A stretch of DNA of 64,000 bases from Bacteroidales bacterium (GCA_016928305.1 JAFGKY010000012.1:1-64000), one strand, 5' to 3'. Counted from the first letter of the stretch, positions 26,840 through 35,977 are shown. The notes: generated by a model not told the origin, from the letters alone. Translations and numbers: made by a program.

Positions 26840-27184
26840 ATGAAACTTATAACAGCGATCATACGAGAAAATAAGCTTGACCAGGTTCGTGAAGCCCTCA
26901 TCGAAGCTGAGATCACCCGCATCACCGTGAGCAGGATATCCGGTCACGGACAACAGATAAAAGAGGAAATATACCGGGGCAATATTGTAGTGCCTAACCT
27001 GATCCCTAAAGTAAGGATTGATATTGCCGTAAATGAAAACTTTGTTGATATAACTGTTAACACGATCATTAAAGCGGCCCGATCCAATTCAAAAGGAGAA
27101 GTGGGAGACGGGAAAATATTCATTACCCCGCTTGAAGAATGCATACGCATCCGTACCGGAGAACGAGGGAGAACCGCAATATAG
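26840..27184 (+). CDS. glnK: PII signalling protein without the uridylylation tyrosine
   Basis: Trimeric nitrogen sensor that binds ATP/ADP and 2-oxoglutarate and blocks the adjacent Amt channel. The 114 residues fit PII: MKLITAIIRENKLDQVREAL, the T-loop from about 37 to 55 with IYRG (Tyr45), the B-loop region RSNSKGEVGDGKIF and C-terminal RIRTGERG. The T-loop is one residue shorter than in E. coli, and the position equal to the uridylylated Tyr51 is Val50, so GlnD-type modification cannot occur. Pairing with amt makes control of ammonium uptake the likely task. The stop codon merges into a heptamer array. Confidence 0.93.
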   Translation: MKLITAIIRENKLDQVREALIEAEITRITVSRISGHGQQIKEEIYRGNIVVPNLIPKVRIDIAVNENFVDITVNTIIKAARSNSKGEVGDGKIFITPLEECIRIRTGERGRTAI

Positions 27185-27283
27185 TGACAAGTGACAAGTG
27201 ACAAGTTGTGCGGGTATGGAGAACAGGGGTTCAAGTGCTACCCGCATTCTTTTGCTGGTCACCTGTCACTCGTCACTTGTCAC
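27184..27283. repeat. Inverted heptamer arrays forming a long hairpin after glnK
   Basis: Three perfect GTGACAA units (27184-27204) begin with the last base of the glnK stop codon. Their complement, units of TTGTCAC type, lies at 27258-27283, giving a stem of about 20 bp with two mismatches. Inside the loop a second perfect stem, TGCGGGTA (27209-27216) with TACCCGCA (27239-27246), extends the structure. It is placed where a terminator for amt-glnK is expected. Confidence 0.75.
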
Positions 27284-27450
27284 TTCCTAAAATAATCCCC
27301 GGTAGGCCGCCGGAAAACTTTCAATTCGAATTCATGGACGATAGCAGAAAGATGATCAGGTATTTCACCATGCATATATATAACTTAAGTTGCACATATA
27401 AAAATTATAATAAAGATAGATTTACGATTGAAGATTAACGATTTAAGGTA

Positions 27451-28125
27451 TCAGAGCCTTTGTTTCTTGACAATGGTCCAGCATCCGCTTTTTTTCTCAA
27501 GAAACACCAAATAATTTATGGTGCTTCTCATGTTATACCTTACACCATCATAAAAACAGGCCTTGTCAAATTTATCGTTAAACATAACCCTTGAAAATTG
27601 ATGCATTTCAGCTACCTGTGAACTATCCGGACGGATCTTTGCAATGCGATGCACAGGTATTATTTCATTACCGGAATAGCTTTGAAAGCCTTTCACTTCA
27701 ATGCTTCTTTTTCTTAACTTTTTCGAAAGCAACAATTGCGTGAAAAGATCAAAATAAGCCCTGTCACGGATCTTAACAACATATTTGAAATAAAATTCCG
27801 GATTATCCCTGATATAATTGTATTCAGGAATCATAGAAAACCGGATTAACCGGTTATATATAGCAATATATACCTGTATGGTTTCATGAAATGCAGGCAG
27901 ACTGTCAGGTTGTCCCATAAAATCACCTGTTGGCAAACCATTACGTTGAACGGAAGGAGACAATGCGGCAGGCTCTTTATGCACTGAATCGGGATTAATG
28001 AGTGAGTCAACAATCTGGTACAGCAACGTATCCTCCTGATGAACATAATACCTACGTTGATCTCCTTGCCGGTTACAGGAAAAAAGTATCAGAATAAATA
28101 CGGGTATAAGAATTTGTATCTTCAT
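27451..28125 (-). CDS. Hypothetical lipoprotein
   Basis: No family recognised. The 224-residue product has a lipoprotein signal peptide with lipobox LFSCN (Cys about 17), so it should be anchored in the envelope. The mature part is polar and mixed alpha/beta, with a C-terminal region (about 150-224) that alternates short strands (FYDGVRYNMRSTINYLVFL, GCWTIVKKQRL), reminiscent of NTF2/cystatin-like folds but not diagnostic. It is a lone minus-strand gene ending against the glnK region, divergent from the DUF6599-like gene. Confidence 0.6.
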   Translation of the reverse strand: MKIQILIPVFILILFSCNRQGDQRRYYVHQEDTLLYQIVDSLINPDSVHKEPAALSPSVQRNGLPTGDFMGQPDSLPAFHETIQVYIAIYNRLIRFSMIPEYNYIRDNPEFYFKYVVKIRDRAYFDLFTQLLLSKKLRKRSIEVKGFQSYSGNEIIPVHRIAKIRPDSSQVAEMHQFSRVMFNDKFDKACFYDGVRYNMRSTINYLVFLEKKSGCWTIVKKQRL

Positions 28126-28308
28126 TGTACAGAAAATAACAATTGTTTTATAAAACGCAACGTTGCCTGTAATTTAACCATCAATAAAAATACATAAAAA
28201 AAAGCATAAATGAATTCTGATTTAACCGATTGAAAAATGGCCGGTTTGATGTTGCAAAAATGATTATACCGTTGTACCTTTTATCCTTATTTTATTTTTT
28301 CAGCGTTT

Positions 28309-29193
28309 ATGAAACTTCAGCGTTTATTATTCAGAACATGTATCCTGATCCTTTATAACACTATGATACACGCACAGCAGTTCCCGGAGCTACCCCTTCA
28401 TATCAGCGGATGGACGATGGCAGAAAAGAAGCTCATTGACAGCCGTGAGGCCCTGTATGATTACATCGATGGCGGTGCTGAATTATATATTTCTTATGGA
28501 TTCAAATGTGCCATCACCTGTCGTTACACGAAGGAAGGGCAACCCGAAGTGACAGCCGAAATATTCGATATGGGCAGTGCACCGGATGCATTTGGTGTAT
28601 ACAGCCAGACCCGCGATAAAGAAGAAAAGGATTACGGTCAGGGTTCCTATTACATTAACGGAGCGCAGTTCTTCTGGAAGGACAAGTACTGGGTGTCGCT
28701 GGTGACAGGTGAAACGACAGAAGAAGCTGAACAGTTGCTGCATGCGCTGGCAGGTTTCATTGATGAACATCTGAAAAATACCGGCGAACAACCCGCAATA
28801 CTTTCAGCATTGCCGGCAGAGGGACTTGTTCCCGGAGGATACCTTTATTTTCATCACTATATATGGCTTAATTCTTATTATTTTATTGCATCGGAAAACA
28901 TCCTTGGAGTGAATGACGATACTCCGGCCGTGCTGGCAAAATACGGCCCCCCGGAAAAAAGGCTTTATCTTTTGCTGATTCAGTATCCCGATACTGTAAA
29001 GGCAGAACAGGCCTTTGCTTCCTTCGGTGATCATTTCTTCCCCGAAGGTCTGACCGAGAACACCACTAAAATGGAAGACGATACCTGGATGGCCGCCGGT
29101 TTGTATGGCAATACACTGGCAGGAGTATTTAACGCTGAAAACAGGGAGATGGCTATTAATCTGCTGGAACAGGTAAAGGTTTTGATCTTATGA
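28309..29193 (+). CDS. DUF6599-like exported protein
   Basis: Function unknown. The 294-residue protein has a signal peptide (ending near IHAQQF). The stretch ALYDYIDGGAELYISYGF (about 48-65), followed by AEIFDMGSAPDAFGVYS, is the hallmark I associate with DUF6599. A second, similar half (about 165-294) seems to repeat the fold. It precedes a Tat-exported DUF362 protein by 81 bp on the same strand; I recall these two families occurring together, which suggests a shared envelope process. Confidence 0.68.
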   Translation: MKLQRLLFRTCILILYNTMIHAQQFPELPLHISGWTMAEKKLIDSREALYDYIDGGAELYISYGFKCAITCRYTKEGQPEVTAEIFDMGSAPDAFGVYSQTRDKEEKDYGQGSYYINGAQFFWKDKYWVSLVTGETTEEAEQLLHALAGFIDEHLKNTGEQPAILSALPAEGLVPGGYLYFHHYIWLNSYYFIASENILGVNDDTPAVLAKYGPPEKRLYLLLIQYPDTVKAEQAFASFGDHFFPEGLTENTTKMEDDTWMAAGLYGNTLAGVFNAENREMAINLLEQVKVLIL

Positions 29194-29274
29194 ATTAAGC
29201 CCTGCAAGATTAACAACAGCATCAGCTCTCATTGCATAGTTGCAACTTAACCTTTGAAACAAATATTGAAATCC

Positions 29275-30171
29275 ATGAAAAAGACCATGATCACACGCCG
29301 CAGCATGCTGAAGAGGGCAGCTGCTTTGGCAGCCGGAAGCGCCATTCTGATGAATTTCCCGGCTAAAATCCGGGGGGCAACCGGTAAAAAGCAAAGCCGT
29401 GTTATTTTAATACGCGAAGAAAATGTAATTGATGCAGAAGGCAAGGTCAATGCATCGGTGATACAGGATATGCTTGACAAAGCCTTACTGAGACTTACCG
29501 GAAAAACAAGCATTGCTGATGCCTGGTCAGGTATTATTAAGCCTGATGATATCGTCGGGATCAAAACAAATACATGGCCATCCCTTGCAACTCCCACTGA
29601 ACTCGAGAATGCCATTAAAAAAAGAGTAATGGAAACAGGCGTAAAAGAAGATAAAATAAGCATAAGGGATAAGGGAGTATACCGTGATCCTGTTTTTCAG
29701 CAATCCACCGCTCTTATCAATGTCAGGCCCATGCGTACACATGCATGGTCGGGTGTGGGAAGCCTTATTAAGAACTACATCATGTTTTCCGACAAGCCCC
29801 CATCGTATCACCCGGATTCCTGTGCCGATCTTGCCACTCTTTTTGAGCTGCCTATTGTGAAAGGAAAATCACGGTTGCACATACTGGTGATGCTTACTCC
29901 TCTTTTTCACGGAGTGGGTCCGCACCATTATAACAAAGAATATACCTGGCCATACAAGGGTCTGATTATTGGATTTGATCCCGTGTCGGTTGATTCGATC
30001 GGTCTTCAGATCATCCAGGCCAGGCGGAAGGAGTACTTCGGGGAAGACAAACCGCTGAATCCACCTGCCAAGCATATCCTGCTGGCCGATACCCGCCATC
30101 ACCTTGGCACAGCTGATCCAAACCTGATTGAACTGATTAAGATGGGATGGAAAGAAGGAGTGATGGTGTGA
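29275..30171 (+). CDS. Tat-exported DUF362 protein
   Basis: A 298-residue protein with a twin-arginine signal (TRRSMLKRAAALAAGSAIL, about 6-24), implying export of a folded, possibly cofactor-bearing protein. The mature part fits DUF362: DIVGIKTNTW, the central NVRPMRTHAWSGVGSLIKNYI (uncharacterised but conserved), and IGFDPVSVDSIGLQII near the end. No cysteine-rich ferredoxin module is present, unlike longer DUF362 proteins. ATG 29275 is chosen over the TTG at 29254. It follows the DUF6599-like gene and probably shares its transcript. Confidence 0.75.
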   Translation: MKKTMITRRSMLKRAAALAAGSAILMNFPAKIRGATGKKQSRVILIREENVIDAEGKVNASVIQDMLDKALLRLTGKTSIADAWSGIIKPDDIVGIKTNTWPSLATPTELENAIKKRVMETGVKEDKISIRDKGVYRDPVFQQSTALINVRPMRTHAWSGVGSLIKNYIMFSDKPPSYHPDSCADLATLFELPIVKGKSRLHILVMLTPLFHGVGPHHYNKEYTWPYKGLIIGFDPVSVDSIGLQIIQARRKEYFGEDKPLNPPAKHILLADTRHHLGTADPNLIELIKMGWKEGVMV

Positions 30172-30192
30172 GGAAGGATGAGGGTGAATGGT

Positions 30193-30227
30193 GGTGTTAG
30201 GTGTTGGGAATTGGGTGTTGAGAATAG
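30193..30227. repeat. Heptamer array GGTGTTG
   Basis: Five 7-bp units (GGTGTTA, GGTGTTG, GGAATTG, GGTGTTG, AGAATAG) start 21 bp after the DUF362 stop codon. Confidence 0.7.
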
Positions 30228-30248
30228 GGTAGATCCTCCTCACCCCTG

Positions 30249-30271
30249 CCCCTCTCCAAGATGGAGAGGGG
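30249..30271. repeat. G/C hairpin repeat, second copy
   Basis: CCCCTCTCCA (30249-30258), loop AGA, TGGAGAGGGG (30262-30271): a perfect 10-bp stem. The preceding CTCACCCCTGCCCCTCT is shared with the hairpin at 23026-23049. It may end the DUF6599-DUF362 transcript. Confidence 0.6.
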
Positions 30272-30439
30272 GAATACGGTAAGCGAAAAACAGTAGTTGT
30301 TCTGGGCAATCACGCACAGTCTGAATGATCCGCCGTCAACACCGGTACTAATGATCAAAATCATTTTATTGAAGCGTCGACTTTTATTCCTTTGTTCCTG
30401 AAATTTACCTGATTACAAAAAATTATAATAACCAAGTGT

Positions 30440-31552
30440 ATGAAAATCGGATGCCTGAAAGAAATCAAAAAACACGAGTACAGGGTTGGCTTAATCCCTT
30501 CAGATGTTAGATCGTATGTATCCAGAGGCCATGAAGTAATGATTCAAAAAGGAGCCGGGGAGGCAGCCGGTTTTAAGGATGAAGAATACGTTGAAGCAGG
30601 CGCAACAACCGTTGAAGACCGGAAGGTTATTTTCAGCAACAGTGAAATGATTGTGAAAGTCAAGGAGCCTTTGCCTGAAGAATACGGTCTGTTCAAAGAA
30701 GACCAGATTTTATTCACATACCTTCATCTTGCGGCAGACAGGATTTTGACAGAAGCATTGTTAAAGGCCGGCATCAAAGGTGTAGCCTATGAAACCATTG
30801 AAGAAAAGGAAGGACGTCTTCCCTGTCTTCAGCCCATGAGTGAAATTGCCGGAAGGCTTGCCGTGCAGGAAGGTGCCAAATACCTCGAAAAGACCTTTGG
30901 TGGCCGGGGTGTTTTGCTGGGGGGAGTGCCCGGCGTTGAGCGTGGTAAAGTAGGGATTATCGGCGGTGGTGTCGTCGGCACCAATGCTTGCAAAATCGCC
31001 ACCGGCATCGGGGCCGAAGTTACCATACTCGATATTGATGCACGAAGGCTTGCATACCTTGATGATATTTTCGGATCGAGGATCACGGCCCTTTACAGCA
31101 CAGACGCCAACGTTGAGAAGGTATTGCAGGAATGCGACCTGATCATCGGAGCGGTGTTATTACCCGGGGCCAAAGCACCGGTACTGGTTAAACGCGATCA
31201 GCTGAAGATCATGAAACCCGGTGCTGTTATTGTTGACGTGGCGGTTGACCAGGGTGGATGCGTGGAGACCATCAAACCCACTACCCACGACAACCCGGTA
31301 TACGTCATCGATGGCGTTGTGCATTACGGTGTTGCCAATATGCCGGGAGCCGTCGCACTGACTTCCACCAAAGCCCTTACCAGTGCAACCCTTCCCTACG
31401 GGCTGATGATCGCTGAGCTGGGACTCGAGGAAGCCTGCCGCCGGTCAGAGGCCCTTAAAAAAGGGATGAATCTCTATAAAGGAAAATGTGTTTATGAGAA
31501 CGTAGCTAAGGCATTTGATATGCCTTTTACATCCATGGATATCCTTTTATGA
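30440..31552 (+). CDS. ald: Alanine dehydrogenase
   Basis: NAD-dependent interconversion of L-alanine and pyruvate plus ammonia. All hallmarks of the 370-residue family are present: GCLKEIKKHEYRVGLIPSDV with the substrate Arg, VKVKEPL with the catalytic Lys, YLHLAA with the catalytic His, and the NAD-binding GIIGGGVVGTNACKIATG. The C-terminal DGVVHYGVANMPGAVALTSTKALTSATLPY is typical. It forms a single-gene unit. In an anaerobe it may serve to dispose of ammonia and reducing power as alanine or to use alanine as substrate. Confidence 0.96.
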   Translation: MKIGCLKEIKKHEYRVGLIPSDVRSYVSRGHEVMIQKGAGEAAGFKDEEYVEAGATTVEDRKVIFSNSEMIVKVKEPLPEEYGLFKEDQILFTYLHLAADRILTEALLKAGIKGVAYETIEEKEGRLPCLQPMSEIAGRLAVQEGAKYLEKTFGGRGVLLGGVPGVERGKVGIIGGGVVGTNACKIATGIGAEVTILDIDARRLAYLDDIFGSRITALYSTDANVEKVLQECDLIIGAVLLPGAKAPVLVKRDQLKIMKPGAVIVDVAVDQGGCVETIKPTTHDNPVYVIDGVVHYGVANMPGAVALTSTKALTSATLPYGLMIAELGLEEACRRSEALKKGMNLYKGKCVYENVAKAFDMPFTSMDILL

Positions 31553-31645
31553 TAAGGATCAGCTTCCCTGTCCGGTTTTGATCCCTGTGTCTTGTTGAAA
31601 ACTCCGACGACATATCCGTCGGGAGACGCCTCTCATTTTCTTATC

Positions 31646-32734
31646 TTAATATTTTTTGCCGTTATAATAGATATTATAGTTGTTCAGCCCTTTGTTGGTA
31701 ACAATTAAATCCCTGTACAATGCAAGGTCTTCGACAATATCATAGGTCAGCACCTTGTTTTCACCATCCCGGAATACTTTGATATTCCTGTTCTGGTCAA
31801 TATAGACTATGGTATTCCAATGTGCTTCCCACTTTGCAGGAACATAATTCTCAAGCTCATACAACCGATCCTTGTACCATGTCTTAAAATACCCCTGTTC
31901 TTCAAATACCACAATCCGGTTCTGCACATCGTAAAAGCCCGGAGTAACACTCGACAGGTCAATTACCTCTCCCTCATAGAAAAGCTTGAATCGTTCGGTA
32001 TTATCAACATAAGCCACGATCCCGTCTCCTACTTTGTAGGATAACGGGGGGAAATCTTCGATAACATAGGTCCTGCCCCGGTAAAACACTTTAAACTTCT
32101 GGTCAGCAGCATTCATATATGCCACTATATCCGTGCCTGCTTTAAAAGTGCCTTCGTCCACAAAGGGTTCAAGGCTATAGGTGCGGGCCTGGTAAAAAAC
32201 CATTAAATCGCCCGTACGCGGTGACAAATAGGCAATTATATTATCACCGCAACGGAAAGCAGATGGCTGCTCTCCAACCAGACCATCTTCCAGCCTGAAT
32301 ATCCTTCCACGGTAATAAGCGGCCAGGAAACTCTGCGTAGCGTCATAAAAAGCAACCAGGCTGTCCTCAGCATAATAATGCAGCGAGTGGGTATTAATGG
32401 TTCTAACCTTGCCATCCTCAATAATATGGATAATGCCTGCATAGGAATATACCGCCAGGTAATCCAGTGCCTTAAAATCGCTGATGTTGTTGATCGAGAG
32501 TTCAGAAACCTCGCCATCATAATACATTTTAAGACGGTTTCGGTTGTCCTTGTATAGCAGGCAATTGCCGCCAACACTGAAATCCTTTACCTTCAGGTAT
32601 TCCAGCTGTTTTATCTGACCCCTGTCAAAGACATAGAATTTGTCCATATTATCGCTGAAAGCTGCCAGGTGCTGGGCATGACCTGACAGGCAACAGATCA
32701 GTGCGAAAACAGAAATGATGAGAAACTTTTTCAT
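31646..32734 (-). CDS. Exported repeat protein, probable beta-propeller-like fold
   Basis: Not assigned to a family. After a signal peptide (ending near CLSGHAQ) the 362-residue protein consists of about eight repeats of 40-45 residues. Each follows the pattern 'vaYxDxxxxFKVFYrGrxYxLE', for example AGTDIVAYMNAADQKFKVFY and VGDGIVAYVDNTERFKLFYE. Such periodicity suggests a propeller or a solenoid of beta hairpins. The gene lies 6 bp downstream of rex on the same strand, so it is probably in the rex operon; whether that has functional meaning is unclear. Confidence 0.72.
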   Translation of the reverse strand: MKKFLIISVFALICCLSGHAQHLAAFSDNMDKFYVFDRGQIKQLEYLKVKDFSVGGNCLLYKDNRNRLKMYYDGEVSELSINNISDFKALDYLAVYSYAGIIHIIEDGKVRTINTHSLHYYAEDSLVAFYDATQSFLAAYYRGRIFRLEDGLVGEQPSAFRCGDNIIAYLSPRTGDLMVFYQARTYSLEPFVDEGTFKAGTDIVAYMNAADQKFKVFYRGRTYVIEDFPPLSYKVGDGIVAYVDNTERFKLFYEGEVIDLSSVTPGFYDVQNRIVVFEEQGYFKTWYKDRLYELENYVPAKWEAHWNTIVYIDQNRNIKVFRDGENKVLTYDIVEDLALYRDLIVTNKGLNNYNIYYNGKKY

Positions 32735-32740
32735 AGCCGA

Positions 32741-33391
32741 TTATTTCTTGATAAAAAAACCAATCTCTTCCAGTGAAGTTATGATGTCATAGTCCTTAAG
32801 ATAAACGTCGGATGGAACATCAAGGTGTACCGATGTAAAATTCAGGATCCCCTTAATACCACTGCTGACAAGTGTTCCGGTTATTTCTTTCACAACGTGG
32901 GAAGGTACCGTGAGTATGACAATGCTGATCTTCAGCTTCCGGACGACCGTAGGGATCTGGCTGATATCATAGCAAAAAACACCGGCCGTTTCCTTGTTAA
33001 TCTTACTGGAATCCACATCGAAGGCAGCCACAATGTTGAGCCTTGTATGTGTCTTCCGGATAAAAGCCGTAATGGCTTTGCCAAGATTCCCTACTCCAAC
33101 TATTGCAACATTATACCCTTCCCTCTTGTCAATTGTTTTTCCAATGAGCTCAATCAGTGCTTTAATGCTGTATCCCTTACGACGACTGCCTGTCAGGCCG
33201 ATCAGCATAAGATCACGCCTTACCTGTTCGGGTGTCAGGTTAAGCAATTGCGCAAGGTCATGAGAGAAAATATATTCACCGTTCCCCGGATGAATAGCAC
33301 CTAACAGGCGACGGTACTTGCTGAGCCTCTCAACACTGCGTGGTGGAAGTTTCTTTTGCAACGGTATCGGTAAATTTCCTATTTTAGTCAT
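32741..33391 (-). CDS. rex: Redox-sensing transcriptional repressor Rex
   Basis: DNA-binding repressor that releases its operators when the NADH/NAD+ ratio rises; controls fermentation and anaerobic respiration genes. The 216 residues have the winged-helix N-terminus (about 15-85, RSVERLSKYRRLL and LAQLLNLTPEQVRRDLMLIG) and the Rossmann domain with VAIVGVGNLGKAI (about 95-107), FDVDSSK and the C-terminal domain-swapped helix SLEEIGFFIKK. It is divergent from hypF with only 53 bp between starts, so it may regulate hydrogenase maturation. I could not find a convincing Rex operator in that gap. Confidence 0.92.
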   Translation of the reverse strand: MTKIGNLPIPLQKKLPPRSVERLSKYRRLLGAIHPGNGEYIFSHDLAQLLNLTPEQVRRDLMLIGLTGSRRKGYSIKALIELIGKTIDKREGYNVAIVGVGNLGKAITAFIRKTHTRLNIVAAFDVDSSKINKETAGVFCYDISQIPTVVRKLKISIVILTVPSHVVKEITGTLVSSGIKGILNFTSVHLDVPSDVYLKDYDIITSLEEIGFFIKK

Positions 33392-33444
33392 GGTTAAATT
33401 TACTGGATTTTATTCAATTTGCAAGCTATATAGGATTGTCTTCA

Positions 33445-35709
33445 ATGAGTGAACCAACAGCATTGCTTATCAGGGTGGAAGGACGGGTACAGGGTGTGGG
33501 ATACAGACCTTTTGTCTACCGACTGGCTAAACAGCATAACCTCAGTGGATGGGTCGTGAACCGGAACGATGCTGTGGTGATAAAGATCGAAGGAGATGCA
33601 GGTACTCTGCCGCTTTTTGTTGAAGATCTCAGAAATCAGGCCCCTGTTGTTGCGGAGGTAAAAGAGATCACCGTTGACAACGATATTCCGGAATACCTGC
33701 AGGATTTCAGGATATTATCCAGCCAGGATCTGTCGGATGAGACTTCCGAGATAAGTCCCGACATAGCCGTTTGTCCGGATTGCCTCGATGACATGAGGCG
33801 GCAGTCTCATCGGCTGGATTACCCGTTCATCAACTGCACCAACTGCGGTCCGAGGTTTTCCATTATTCATGATTTCCCGTATGACCGTGATAAAACCACC
33901 ATGAGCGGATTCACCATGTGTGAGGTGTGCCGTTCCGAATACGAAAACATGCTCGACAGAAGATTCCATGCCCAGCCGATAGCATGTAATGCTTGCGGGC
34001 CAAAGTATACGTTGCATTATGATGACCGGTTGGAAGAGAACTTCCCGGCCATCATCAGCACTGTTGCACGATACATCAGAGAAGGCAGCATCGTTGCTGT
34101 AAAAGGAGTCGGTGGATTTCACCTCATGTGTGATGCCCTGAACCCGGAGGCGGTCAGCCGGTTGAGAAATGCTAAAAAACGCGAAGGCAAACCGTTTGCA
34201 GTTATGTTCAGGGATCTGTTGTCTGTAAAAAAATTTACTCATGTATCGGAGCATGAAGCCATCTTGCTGACATCATGGAGGCGGCCCATTGTACTGCTCA
34301 ACAGCATAAAGGAAATGACCCGGGGTGTGTGTATCGGTCTGAACACCATCGGGGCTTTTCTTCCCTATATGCCGTTTCATTACCGGTTGTTTAAAGAACT
34401 TCACACGGATGCGCTTGTGCTTACCAGCGGTAATTTTGCCGAAGAACCCATTGTTATTGAAAACGAAACCGCCCTTATTGCTTTCCGGGATATTACGGGT
34501 GCCATACTAACGTATAACCGCGATATTTTCAACCGGAACGATGATTCGGTGACCCGGTTTATGGGTGGCAAAGAGAGAATAATACGGCGATCGAGAGGGT
34601 ATGTACCCTCCCCCATAGACGTTTCATTAAATGTTGATGGGATCCTTGCCACCGGCGCTGAATTATCCAATTGTTTTTGTATCGGAAAAGGAAACCAGGC
34701 TATCCTGAGCCAGCACATAGGTGACTTGAAGAATGCCGAAACCTATGTATTTTACACAGAAATCATCGAACGGTTTAAAAAGCTTTACCGTATAACGCCT
34801 TCTCTTCTGGCAACAGATATGCATCCCGATTATCTTTCAACCCGGTATGCACAAAACCTTGGAATTGAAGTTGTCACTGTACAGCATCACCATGCACACA
34901 TCGCAGCCTGCATGGCAGAGTATGGGCTTGATGAACCTGTGATCGGCGTTTGTTTTGATGGTACCGGTTATGGGACCGACGGCAACACCTGGGGTAGCGA
35001 ATTCATGGTTGCCACACTGGATGAATTTCGTCGCTGCATGCATTTTGATTATATAGCCCTGCCGGGCGGAGACAAAGTGACAAGTGAAACATGGAGAACC
35101 GGAATCTCATTGCTTTACAAAGTGTATGGTAAACATTTTTCGGATCTTGATATTCCCTTTATCCGTGATCTTGATAAAAAAGTTGTTGTTTCTGTTACTG
35201 AAGCACTGGAAAAGAAGATCAACACACCGCTCTCTTCCGGATGCGGCCGTCTTTTTGATGGAATTGCAGCAATTGCAGGAATCTGTACCCATGCGCTGTT
35301 TCATGCCGAGGCGCCAATGCGGCTGGAATCTGTCCTGGCTGAAAGAATTACCGACCGGTATGACGTTGAGATCAATACTGCCATTTGTTTTGATGAAACC
35401 ATCAGACAGGTAGTAAAAGATATAAAAGAGAATATTTCATTACCCGTCATTTCTGCCCGGTTCCATAATTCAATTATTTGGTCTATATTTGAATCGGTAA
35501 GCCAGATCCGGCAAGAAACAGGCATTACTAAGGTAGTGCTTGCCGGAGGATCATTTCAGAATAAATACGTGACCGAAAAAACGATGAGGCTGCTGGCAGA
35601 TAAAGGGCTGGATGTATACCTGGGCAGCCAAATCCCTTGCAATGACGGAGGTATTGCCCTGGGTCAGCTTATGGTTGCCGCGCGGTATCGGGAGAATAAA
35701 TCACGATAA
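33445..35709 (+). CDS. hypF: Carbamoyltransferase HypF
   Basis: First step of cyanide ligand synthesis for the NiFe-hydrogenase active site: carbamoyl phosphate to a carbamoyl adenylate, then to HypE. The 754 residues contain, in order, the acylphosphatase domain (VEGRVQGVGYRPFVYRLA, about 9-26), two zinc fingers with four CxxC pairs (CPDC, CTNC, CEVC, CNAC, about 110-190), a YrdC-like domain (GSIVAVKGVGGFHLMCDA) and a Kae1-like carbamoyltransferase domain (VQHHHAHIAACMAEYGL). ATG 33445 is preferred to a TTG 9 bp upstream. hypC follows after 5 bp. Confidence 0.97.
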   Translation: MSEPTALLIRVEGRVQGVGYRPFVYRLAKQHNLSGWVVNRNDAVVIKIEGDAGTLPLFVEDLRNQAPVVAEVKEITVDNDIPEYLQDFRILSSQDLSDETSEISPDIAVCPDCLDDMRRQSHRLDYPFINCTNCGPRFSIIHDFPYDRDKTTMSGFTMCEVCRSEYENMLDRRFHAQPIACNACGPKYTLHYDDRLEENFPAIISTVARYIREGSIVAVKGVGGFHLMCDALNPEAVSRLRNAKKREGKPFAVMFRDLLSVKKFTHVSEHEAILLTSWRRPIVLLNSIKEMTRGVCIGLNTIGAFLPYMPFHYRLFKELHTDALVLTSGNFAEEPIVIENETALIAFRDITGAILTYNRDIFNRNDDSVTRFMGGKERIIRRSRGYVPSPIDVSLNVDGILATGAELSNCFCIGKGNQAILSQHIGDLKNAETYVFYTEIIERFKKLYRITPSLLATDMHPDYLSTRYAQNLGIEVVTVQHHHAHIAACMAEYGLDEPVIGVCFDGTGYGTDGNTWGSEFMVATLDEFRRCMHFDYIALPGGDKVTSETWRTGISLLYKVYGKHFSDLDIPFIRDLDKKVVVSVTEALEKKINTPLSSGCGRLFDGIAAIAGICTHALFHAEAPMRLESVLAERITDRYDVEINTAICFDETIRQVVKDIKENISLPVISARFHNSIIWSIFESVSQIRQETGITKVVLAGGSFQNKYVTEKTMRLLADKGLDVYLGSQIPCNDGGIALGQLMVAARYRENKSR

Positions 35710-35714
35710 AAAAC

Positions 35715-35957
35715 ATGTGTTTAAGTATTCCGGCAAAAGTTATATCAGTGGATGGAAATTCAGCCAGGGTTTCCGTCGGAGGCATGCTTGTCAATATAGG
35801 CATGCACCTGGTGGATGATGTGCATGTGGGCGATTATGTGCTTGTACACACCGGTTTTGCACTTCAAAAGATAAGTGAAGAAGAAGCGCTGGAAACCATC
35901 GAGTTGATCCGACAGCTGGAAAAGGCGGGGGAAGAAGAAAAACCGAAAGATCCGTAA
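35715..35957 (+). CDS. hypC: Hydrogenase maturation chaperone HypC
   Basis: Small chaperone that carries the Fe(CN)2CO group with HypD and delivers it to the hydrogenase large subunit. The 80 residues start MCLSIPAKV, with the essential Cys2 exposed after Met removal, and form the expected beta-barrel (GMLVNIGMHLVDDVHVGDYVLVHTGFALQKI), with a charged C-terminal helix. It sits between hypF and hypD, the standard partner, in one operon. Confidence 0.97.
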   Translation: MCLSIPAKVISVDGNSARVSVGGMLVNIGMHLVDDVHVGDYVLVHTGFALQKISEEEALETIELIRQLEKAGEEEKPKDP

Positions 35958-35977
35958 TGACATTATTTATTGTATTG

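Noticed and set aside
27205..27257. Possible tRNA (GGTTCAAG segment) after glnK
   Set aside because: No acceptor or anticodon stem can be drawn; the sequence is the loop of the heptamer hairpin.
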